DNA from: Oscillospiraceae bacterium
GTDB lineage: Bacteria; Bacillota; Clostridia; Oscillospirales; Oscillospiraceae
Assembly (NCBI GenBank): GCA_015067635.1
Contig: SVMA01000002.1
Coordinates: 62,001 to 126,000 of the forward strand
Direction: 5' to 3'
DNA: 64,000 nucleotides
In this document: piece after piece, positions 58,912 to 64,000 of the stretch
Layout of the letters: the number at the start of each line of letters is the position of its first letter
Position numbering within the stretch: the first letter of the stretch is position 1
Notes under the pieces: model-generated
The model's database searches: none
What the model was told of the DNA's origin: nothing
Seen by the model: only the letters and a program-made list of their open reading frames with translations
Position numbers and translations under genes: made by a program

Positions 58912-60129
58912 TTATTTCTTTTTCTTACGCAACAGAATAACGGTAATTGCAACACCACCGCCGACTGCCAACACAAGCAGAACGATGATAACGATCAGCA
59001 GGGTGTTATCCTGAGGCGGTTCATTGAACGTGGGAGGCACCACAGGAGCTGTGGGCATAGGAGCAGGAGTGCTGGGATTTGTAGGTTGCTGCTCAACGGG
59101 TTGCGTGGGCACGGTAGTGGGAGCAACCGTCGGAGTTGTGGGTGCTGTGGTAGGCTTTGTGGTAGGCTGTGTGGTGGGATTAGTAGGCTTTGGGTTGGGG
59201 TTGGTGCCGACGTGTTCTCCGTTAGAGGGAGATACCAAATCAGAGGGAACATCCTCACCGAAGAGTAGCCAGGCAAACTCGGGGTAGTCAACAAAGACAT
59301 TCCGGGTACCGGTGATGGATTCAACAGCATCGTTGCGTCCCATTTCCCAGGTGTCTACCGGATCTTCTGCCATCCAGTCCAGAAGAACATCCATACTCTC
59401 CATTACGCCACTTTTGCCCCAGACATTGGTGCGGCCCCAACGGACGTACATATAAAGAACCATACGGGCGCAGTCACCACGGACAGAGACACCGGGATTA
59501 TAGTATCCGGAGCTTTCACCGTAGGGGGTGTTGCCGCGGGAACTGTTTTCTGAGGGATTGGAGGGGCGCAGATGCATAATGTCGCCAATCTGTTGGGAAT
59601 TGGCCAGTTTGCTCTGAGGCCATACATGCTCCTGATTCCAGATTTTACCGCTGTTCCAGGTACTGCTTTCCAAACCACCGCGATAGAGCAGGGCAACTTT
59701 GGAAGTGTCGCTGCTTACACAGTCGGTATACTTGTAGTAAGAACGGACATTCTTGTTTCCGTCATAGTATGTATAGAAAGAGTGTGAGGATTCCATCAGC
59801 TCCTGCAATTCGAGGAAAAGCGCACTGGAAGATACGTTGCTCTGACCGTTACCGCCGGAGAGGGTGGAGAGGGACTCAAAGTCGTGTTCTCCTGTGTAAA
59901 AGTCTTCGGCATAAGTGGAAAGGAACACACAGTCCTCACCGCGTGCGCCCCAGTTGGCGATGATATTTCCACTCTTGACATAATCCACATCTGAAGCAGT
60001 GGTGTAGCCGGTGGGAGTGGTATAGATTTTGTTGCTTGCCGGAGAGGCAGTAACGAAAGTCGGCAAGAACGAGAAAATCAGCATCAAGACTAAAAACAGG
60101 GTGCTGATGCGCTTAAAAGATTGTTTCAT
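58912..60129 (-). CDS. Secreted EndA/endonuclease I-family nuclease, membrane-anchored
   Basis: A 405-residue exported protein. The N-terminal signal peptide (residues ~1-30) is followed by an endonuclease I domain with the HVWPQSKLAN motif (catalytic His) and GDIMHLRPSNPSENSSRGN (metal site). Residues ~300-365 are a Pro/Thr-rich spacer (repeated PTT, TTP and TQP units) and the end is a membrane helix with KKKK tail, so it would stand out from the cell surface on a stalk. AGGAG gives the ATG at 60129. It would degrade extracellular DNA. Confidence 0.87.
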   Translation of the reverse strand: MKQSFKRISTLFLVLMLIFSFLPTFVTASPASNKIYTTPTGYTTASDVDYVKSGNIIANWGARGEDCVFLSTYAEDFYTGEHDFESLSTLSGGNGQSNVSSSALFLELQELMESSHSFYTYYDGNKNVRSYYKYTDCVSSDTSKVALLYRGGLESSTWNSGKIWNQEHVWPQSKLANSQQIGDIMHLRPSNPSENSSRGNTPYGESSGYYNPGVSVRGDCARMVLYMYVRWGRTNVWGKSGVMESMDVLLDWMAEDPVDTWEMGRNDAVESITGTRNVFVDYPEFAWLLFGEDVPSDLVSPSNGEHVGTNPNPKPTNPTTQPTTKPTTAPTTPTVAPTTVPTQPVEQQPTNPSTPAPMPTAPVVPPTFNEPPQDNTLLIVIIVLLVLAVGGGVAITVILLRKKKK

Positions 60130-60224
60130 AACATGACTCCTTGTCAAATTTTGTCTTTTTATATCATAGCATATAAAGTGCAAAAAGGGAAGGGGTATTT
60201 TTGCCTTATAAGTGAAAAGGGCAC

Positions 60225-60252
60225 TTGACAAATGGGAAAAGTGTGCTATAAT
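60225..60252 (+). promoter_or_regulatory. Promoter of tRNA-Val
   Basis: TTGACA (60225-60230) and TATAAT (60247-60252), 16 bases apart. Confidence 0.85.
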
Positions 60253-60268
60253 CTTACCTGTTCCCGAT

Positions 60269-60345
60269 GGAGGCTTAGCTCAGCTGGTTAGAGCGCATGC
60301 TTCACACGCATGAGGTCACAGGTTCGAGTCCCGTAGTCTCCACCA
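60269..60345 (+). tRNA. tRNA-Val (anticodon CAC), probable integration site
   Basis: 77 bases; acceptor GGAGGCT/AGTCTCC, anticodon arm CATGC-TTCACAC-GCATG with CAC, T arm CAGG-TTCGAGT-CC, encoded CCA. The integrase gene starts reading toward it 60 bases away, the usual sign that the element entered the tRNA 3' end. Confidence 0.96.
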
Positions 60346-60382
60346 AAAACACCCCTAAAACCTAGGTTTTAGGGGTGTTTTT
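60346..60382. terminator. Terminator between tRNA-Val and the integrase gene
   Basis: AAAAACACCCCTAAAACC and GGTTTTAGGGGTGTTTTT around TA; shared by both directions. Confidence 0.95.
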
Positions 60383-60405
60383 CTGCGTTTTACGAACATT
60401 TTTGG

Positions 60406-61551
60406 TTAAATTATTTTCGCGATTGCTGACTGTGTTACTAATTTGTTACTAACCGCGGAATTTAGGTCTAAGTAATCAACCGCATTCAAAATGTCGTCCA
60501 GATCCAAATGTGTGTAATATTTATCTGTAGTTGAGAGGTCTGCGTGGCCTAAAATTCTGCGCAGTGTCTGCTTATCAATGCCGGCGCGAATCGCTTGTGT
60601 TGTGAAGGTGTGCCGGCAATCGTATGGGGTATATCCCTCAAGGCCGATCTCGTTCATCAGCTCTTTGAATTCCCGCTTGGCAAAGTTGGCATAGGTCTTA
60701 TTGCCGTTGTAGCCATCAATAAAGAGTTTGCCACCCCTCGACTTTGCTTCAGTCAAAATGGCTTGATACGCCATCAGGCCATCGGCTGCCACAGGTATGA
60801 CGCGATTCTTACCAGAGCTCGTTTTACTGCCGCCGATAAAATAACGGCTGAAGCAGTTGCTGAGCGGCACTGTAAACAGTTCGTTCCCTCGACAGCCGGT
60901 AGCAAGCAAAACAAGAACAACCTTGGCGGCTTCCAGTTTTGATTCCTTGATAGCGGCGATTGCTTCCGGTGGAAAAACCTGCCCTTTGGATTTCTGTTCT
61001 GCTGTGATCGTGCAGAACCGGGCGTAATTGGTCTGGCATATTCCTTCACGGATTGCCCAGTCGGAGAGTTGGCCAAACAGTTGCAGTACCTTTTCACAGC
61101 TGGACTTGGACAGCCCCTTTTCCTCCAGCCGGATAATTACCTTTTGGAAGTCAGATGTCCGCAGACTGCGAAAACGAAGATCATGCAGTTCCTGGCAGTT
61201 GTTGAGTGCAGTTTTATAATTGCCTTTGCCATGCTCGCCGATGGTTCGCTCGTGCTCCGGGAGCCACAGATCATGCACCTGCTTAAAGGTGTAGTTAAAT
61301 TTCTCGTTGATATCAATATCAGTCAGCCGCTCCAATGCCTTTTGCGCATCAACTCTGGTGGCATAAGAACCGATATACACATCATTCTTTCGCGCGATCC
61401 ATGGCTTTGCCCGATTGCCGGACAATTTTGTTATGCTCCCGGTACCGTTGCTGCGCTTCCGGTGTTTGCGTTCTGTGATAACCTTCTTCCCACAGGCCCA
61501 GCAACAGACAGCATTGTCAGGCAACTCTGTATTACATTTTGAGCAAATCAT
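60406..61551 (-). CDS. int: Tyrosine-type site-specific integrase with N-terminal zinc ribbon
   Basis: A 381-residue integrase. Residues 1-25 form a CSKCN/CCWACGKK zinc ribbon, followed by an AP2-like DNA-binding region (residues ~37-75), a SAM-like N-terminal domain and the catalytic domain. Catalytic residues visible: Arg in LLATGCRGNELF, Lys near SKTSSGK, HxxR in CRHTFTTQAIRAG, His in LGHADLSTTDKYY with the nucleophile Tyr. It faces tRNA-Val across 60 bases. Opposite-strand long frames here are shadows. Confidence 0.95.
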   Translation of the reverse strand: MICSKCNTELPDNAVCCWACGKKVITERKHRKRSNGTGSITKLSGNRAKPWIARKNDVYIGSYATRVDAQKALERLTDIDINEKFNYTFKQVHDLWLPEHERTIGEHGKGNYKTALNNCQELHDLRFRSLRTSDFQKVIIRLEEKGLSKSSCEKVLQLFGQLSDWAIREGICQTNYARFCTITAEQKSKGQVFPPEAIAAIKESKLEAAKVVLVLLATGCRGNELFTVPLSNCFSRYFIGGSKTSSGKNRVIPVAADGLMAYQAILTEAKSRGGKLFIDGYNGNKTYANFAKREFKELMNEIGLEGYTPYDCRHTFTTQAIRAGIDKQTLRRILGHADLSTTDKYYTHLDLDDILNAVDYLDLNSAVSNKLVTQSAIAKII

Positions 61552-61684
61552 TTGACATTCCTTTCTGGGTGTGTTACCCTAAGAGGGTAGACTACCCCCT
61601 TGGTGGTACGAGTGGGTGATCTTCTATACATGCCGCTATCGGAGGTGCGAACTCCGGTGGCGGCTTTTTTGTTTTATAGGGTGA
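61552..61684 (+). promoter_or_regulatory. Region upstream of int with hairpins and a plus-strand terminator
   Basis: Between int and the next gene. TACCCT-AAG-AGGGTA (61575-61589) is followed by a second TACCC/GGTGGTA pairing, and at 61632-61670 GCCGC-TATCGGAG-GTGCGAA-CTCCGGTG-GCGGC-TTTTTT. The T run is on the plus strand, where no gene precedes it, so a short plus-strand RNA may be made here. No coding sequence recognised. Confidence 0.45.
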
Positions 61685-61996
61685 TCAGAATGGAAGAATG
61701 TCGTCATCGTAAATGATATCTTCTGTTTCTTCTTTTGTGGCAGAAAGACACTCATCACCCTCTTCGTATTTAGCGAGACGCCGTCGCAGGTCGCTGTTCT
61801 CTGCGTTGAGTTGGTTAATGGTCTGGGAACTACTTTTGCGTAGTTGCTCCAATTCCTTGGCCAGCTTTTCTTTTTCGTGCTTGAGGGAGAATGCCCACTC
61901 GCGACTTTTCGCTTCAGCATCCCAGGCTTTCTCTCTATCTCGGTTGTTGGAAATAAGAATGATGACCAAAATGATAATCGCAATAATGTATGGCAT
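61685..61996 (-). CDS. Membrane-anchored coiled-coil protein, unknown
   Basis: A 103-residue protein with an N-terminal membrane helix (YIIAIIILVIILI) and a charged coiled coil (residues ~20-78, with EKEKLAKELEQLRKSSSQTINQLNAENSDLRRRL). An acidic tail DIIYDDDILPF ends it. No family recognised. It is part of the mobile element, between int and the repressor. Confidence 0.6.
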   Translation of the reverse strand: MPYIIAIIILVIILISNNRDREKAWDAEAKSREWAFSLKHEKEKLAKELEQLRKSSSQTINQLNAENSDLRRRLAKYEEGDECLSATKEETEDIIYDDDILPF

Positions 61997-62035
61997 AAGA
62001 AACCTCCTTTTCGTGCTTTGGAAGGTGATTGATTT

Positions 62036-62224
62036 TTAGCTGAAAATAAGAGCTAGCAATAGAAGAAGACCGCAAAACCAAAGGGCAGCGCGTATATATT
62101 CCCACCACTCACTAAAAAAAGCGATAAGGTTTTCCAATGGGTTCTCCTTGTCCTTGATACTGAAAATTATAACCCCCACAACAGCGAGCGCAACACATAT
62201 GACAGAAGATACTATAGTATCCAT
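62036..62224 (-). CDS. Small membrane protein of the element
   Basis: A 62-residue protein with two predicted helices (SSVICVALAVVGVIIFSI and YIRAALWFCGLLLLLALIF) separated by a short acidic stretch. GGAGG precedes the ATG at 62224. Unknown role; may be an exclusion or immunity-type small protein of the prophage (inference). Confidence 0.6.
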   Translation of the reverse strand: MDTIVSSVICVALAVVGVIIFSIKDKENPLENLIAFFSEWWEYIRAALWFCGLLLLLALIFS

Positions 62225-62271
62225 GCAAGCCTCCAATTCAAAAAGATACTTTCACACAAAACACCTGTACT

Positions 62272-62916
62272 TTATCGTACAGCGCTGGTGAAGGCGATGG
62301 CCTTGCCCAGGATGCGGACGGTGTTCATATCTTCTCCCCACAGGACGATGGGACGGTACTGGGGGTTCTCCGGCTCCAGGGAGATGTGATCATCGAAGAT
62401 CCGGATGCGTTTCAAAGTGGCATCATTGTCGATCAGGACGGCGGCAATCTCCCCAGAGTCCACGGTATCCTGCTGACGGATATATACAATGTCGCCATCA
62501 AAGATCCGGGCGTTGATCATGCTGTCGCCCTGGCAGGTGAGGGCAAAGTCTGCGTGGATGTGCTTCGGAATGTTGATATACTCCTCAATGTGATCCTCTG
62601 CAAGGATGGGTGCGCCGCAGGCGATCTTTCCGAGCAGGGGAATTTTGCGCATTTCGGGGAGGGGGATAATGTTACTTCCAAAGTCGATGGGCATGTCATC
62701 CACTCTCTCGAAAAGTTCAGAAAGAGACATATCCATGCCGTCAGCCAATTTTTTGAGTTGGGGGATGGTAGGAGTGACAGGGCGCTGCGTGTTAGGGTTA
62801 ATTCCTTTTTCAAGAATAGAGATATATCCATTGGAAAGATCGCAACGCAAGGCAAATTGACGCTGGGATAAATCATGCGAATTACGATAGGAACGAAGTA
62901 AATCTCCGAGTTTCAT
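62272..62916 (-). CDS. CI/LexA-type phage repressor with S24 peptidase domain
   Basis: A 214-residue repressor. An N-terminal helix-turn-helix (residues ~1-65, DLSQRQFALRCDLSNGYISILEKG) is joined to a LexA-like S24 self-cleavage domain: cleavage-site-like ACGAP near residue 101, catalytic Ser in GDSMINARIFDGD and Lys in DATLKRI. It would be inactivated by RecA-stimulated autocleavage after DNA damage. Its promoter and three of five shared operators lie directly upstream. Confidence 0.92.
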   Translation of the reverse strand: MKLGDLLRSYRNSHDLSQRQFALRCDLSNGYISILEKGINPNTQRPVTPTIPQLKKLADGMDMSLSELFERVDDMPIDFGSNIIPLPEMRKIPLLGKIACGAPILAEDHIEEYINIPKHIHADFALTCQGDSMINARIFDGDIVYIRQQDTVDSGEIAAVLIDNDATLKRIRIFDDHISLEPENPQYRPIVLWGEDMNTVRILGKAIAFTSAVR

Positions 62917-62931
62917 TGGTTAATCCTCCTT

Positions 62932-63063
62932 TGTTTAATATATTGTACATTGCGCATGCGTGAAAGTCAATGAAAAAATGTAAAATTTATTAAACAAAAA
63001 ATGTTTAACGTACTTGACAAACAAGAAAAAGTGATGTAATATGGCTGTGTAATCCATTAAACA
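62932..63063. promoter_or_regulatory. Divergent phage control region with four operators and two promoters
   Basis: Four 18-base sites of the form TGTTTAA-N4-TTAAACA: 62932 (TGTTTAATATATTGTACA), 62979 (TGTAAAATTTATTAAACA), 63002 (TGTTTAACGTACTTGACA) and 63046 (TGTGTAATCCATTAAACA). The rightward promoter is TTGACA (63014-63019) with TAATAT (63037-63042), 17-base spacer; the leftward one is TTGACT (62965-62970, minus) with TACAAT (62942-62947), 17-base spacer. The sites overlap the -35 and -10 elements. Confidence 0.85.
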
Positions 63064-63105
63064 TAAACCAAACCAACGCGCATTATTGTGGGAAGGAGGG
63101 GCAAT

Positions 63106-63297
63106 ATGGGCTATAAAATTAAAGATATTCGAGAGTCTTTGGGTCTGACCCAGGAACAGCTTGCGGAAAAAAGCGGTGTTAGCCGTACAATTATTTCCGG
63201 ATTAGAAAATGGTACCGATAGAGCGACGACGACAAAGACCCTGCTTAAGATCGCGTCTGCACTGGGTACCACTGTAGACCAATTTTTTTTACCATGA
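63106..63297 (+). CDS. Cro-like HTH regulator (XRE family)
   Basis: A 63-residue DNA-binding protein: IKDIRESLGLTQEQLAEKSGVSRTIISGLENG is the helix-turn-helix. GGAGG sits before the ATG at 63106. It is divergent from the CI-type repressor and shares the operators, so it is probably the Cro-type antirepressor that starts lytic or excision functions. A fifth operator lies right behind its stop codon. Confidence 0.88.
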   Translation: MGYKIKDIRESLGLTQEQLAEKSGVSRTIISGLENGTDRATTTKTLLKIASALGTTVDQFFLP

Positions 63298-63298
63298 G

Positions 63299-63316
63299 TG
63301 TTTAACGCATTAAACA
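63299..63316. promoter_or_regulatory. Fifth operator, perfect palindrome
   Basis: TGTTTAACGCATTAAACA, 7-base arms around CGCA. It falls between the Cro-like gene and the next small gene. It would let the repressor also act inside the early operon. Confidence 0.82.
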
Positions 63317-63331
63317 TACGGAGGAATGTAT

Positions 63332-63487
63332 ATGGCGCAGAAGAATGCGACACCGACGAAGGAGCAGGCGCGGGTTATCAGAGAGAATGGATTAGACCCT
63401 GCGCGTTGGGTGGTAATCAAGGATTTTCCGCACAGTTTAATCATCAAGAGAATGGTCGGCGAAGAGTTCCGGCTGATCAACAAGTAA
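63332..63487 (+). CDS. Small phage protein, DUF6906-like (51 residues)
   Basis: A 51-residue protein with GGAGG seven bases before the ATG. The sequence TPTKEQARVIRENGLDPARWVVIKD, later LIIKRMVGEEFRLINK, matches the short family found beside Cro-like genes in Firmicute phages (DUF6906). Function unknown. It is in a different frame from the long open frame that covers the region. Confidence 0.75.
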   Translation: MAQKNATPTKEQARVIRENGLDPARWVVIKDFPHSLIIKRMVGEEFRLINK

Positions 63488-63501
63488 GGAAGGAGGCTAT
63501 T

Positions 63502-63726
63502 ATGCCTAAGCCCAAATTAACAATGACCTTGGAAGAGGTCTGCAAGCTGTTCCGCAGCTATGGTATACCAATGGAAGTCAGCCGCCTGGCAGATGAAATT
63601 GAGGCTGGCATCTATCCAATTGGAAGAGTCATCCGCAGAGGGGCTCAGCGCAGAAGCTTTGAGATCTGGCGCTGCGATGTAGAAGCGTTTATCCAATCAA
63701 AAATGCCCAAATCGGAGACAGCATGA
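63502..63726 (+). CDS. Small DNA-binding-type phage protein
   Basis: A 74-residue protein with AGGAGG before the ATG. LTMTLEEVCKLFRSYGIPMEVSRLADEIEAG followed by RRSFEIWRCDVEAFIQSK has the layout of an excisionase/MerR-type DNA-binding domain (helix-turn-helix and a Trp-containing wing). Role inferred from size and place behind the Cro-like gene. Confidence 0.65.
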   Translation: MPKPKLTMTLEEVCKLFRSYGIPMEVSRLADEIEAGIYPIGRVIRRGAQRRSFEIWRCDVEAFIQSKMPKSETA

Positions 63727-63758
63727 AATCCTAAACGATTCAGAAAGGAAGGTTACAT

Positions 63759-63968
63759 ATGAAAACAAATTATAAGAATTCCGGAATGCGGAAGGTGCTT
63801 GTCACATTGATCTTTTATTTGAGCGTGATTCTGGCGGCGCTGGTGTTGGGCGTGACCCATCAGATCGCAGGCTGGGTGGCGCAGGTTGCCGTGGCATTGA
63901 GCCTGGGTAGGCTGCTGTGGCTGATGGCCTGGGGCGCAGCGAAGAACGGTCAAGCGTGGCGGGTTTAA
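63759..63968 (+). CDS. Small membrane protein of the element
   Basis: A 69-residue protein with two predicted membrane helices (KVLVTLIFYLSVILAALVLGV and VAQVAVALSLGRLLWLMAWG). AAAGGAAGG precedes the ATG. Unknown function, early region of the prophage. Confidence 0.6.
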   Translation: MKTNYKNSGMRKVLVTLIFYLSVILAALVLGVTHQIAGWVAQVAVALSLGRLLWLMAWGAAKNGQAWRV

Positions 63969-63969
63969 C

Positions 63970-64000
63970 ATGGCTACGGTTAAACTGAGAGCTCCAACGG
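63970..64000 (+). CDS. Start of a further element gene, truncated by window edge
   Basis: ATG at 63970 begins ATVKLRAPT and stays open to the window edge. It starts one base after the preceding stop codon. Too short to identify. Confidence 0.4.
   Translation, partial: MATVKLRAPT

Noticed and set aside
59000..59290. Plus-strand Val/Gly-rich frame in the nuclease gene as a protein
   Set aside because: It is the antisense of the Pro/Thr-rich spacer of the nuclease, which explains its repetitive composition.
61685..63968. Prophage small genes as an anti-phage defence system
   Set aside because: The two small membrane or coiled-coil proteins match no defence family and lie where lysogeny modules of many phages keep small accessory genes.

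Overview
This is an ordinary Gram-positive chromosome segment from a spore-forming anaerobe of class Clostridia, most likely an Oscillospiraceae/Ruminococcaceae-type gut bacterium. The evidence is a SpoVAC gene, a SpoVA-independent set of Firmicute housekeeping genes (rplS-lepB-rbgA-rnhB, OmpR-type two-component system, ComEA, YdcC/MazF neighbourhood), strong GGAGG ribosome binding sites, TTGACA/TATAAT promoters, U-tailed terminators and an oxygen-sensitive iron-sulfur serine dehydratase. The genus cannot be fixed from sequence reading alone.

Layout. 1-2345: end of a surface polysaccharide locus (partial flippase, Stealth sugar-phosphate transferase, VanZ-like protein). 2459-5615: NAD(P)HX dehydratase, YdcC-like lipoprotein, solitary MazF toxin, a hypothetical protein and exonuclease III. 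5629-8633 (minus): ComEA, response regulator, histidine kinase and GerMN-type lipoprotein. 8749-10706: D,D-carboxypeptidase and family 4 uracil-DNA glycosylase, then tRNA-Thr. 11000-12273: frameshifted MFS transporter. 12370-21088: guanine deaminase, two ABC exporter half-transporters, tRNA-Ser with a repeat family behind it, and a LolD/FtsX-type ABC system. 21251-26937: rplS, lepB, rbgA, rnhB, yraN, dipeptidase, a threonine-synthase-like protein without its PLP lysine, and a phosphoesterase. 26974-30426: nagB, ECF S component, HAD phosphatase, EamA permease.

30955-38972 is a glycine/serine module: L-serine dehydratase, a fossil of a divergent LysR/opine-dehydrogenase pair, a tandem glycine riboswitch with terminator, then gcvT-gcvH-gcvPA-gcvPB, and lpdA converging on it. 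Together these degrade glycine and serine to C1 units, ammonia and pyruvate.

39163-44662 is the most unusual part. The intact spoVAC gene (minus strand) is followed downstream by four further copies of its own last ~41 codons plus terminator. Each copy is separated from the next by an unrelated gene or operon (lipoprotein, YitT-family membrane protein, Crp/Fnr regulator with two Fe-S/zinc proteins, SGNH esterase). This looks like serial insertion of cassettes that each resupply the 3' end of spoVAC. The copies share a boundary motif, and two share a nearly identical promoter.

44797-47512: a DnaQ-like exonuclease, tRNA-Met/Ile2, tRNA-Trp followed by scar-like repeats including a displaced piece of the tRNA, and a threonine aldolase. 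47703-58859: a second polysaccharide locus with a complete UDP-N-acetyl-L-fucosamine pathway (fnlA, fnlB, fnlC), an L-fucosamine-type glycosyltransferase, a TagB/TagF-like transferase, a TarI-like cytidylyltransferase, an epimerase, Wzy-like and Wzx-like membrane proteins and another VanZ-like protein. 58912-60129 (minus): a membrane-anchored secreted EndA-family nuclease. From tRNA-Val (60269) to the right edge lies the left end of an integrated prophage or integrative element: tyrosine integrase, small membrane proteins, CI-like repressor, Cro-like protein, five matching operators and small early genes. It runs off the window.
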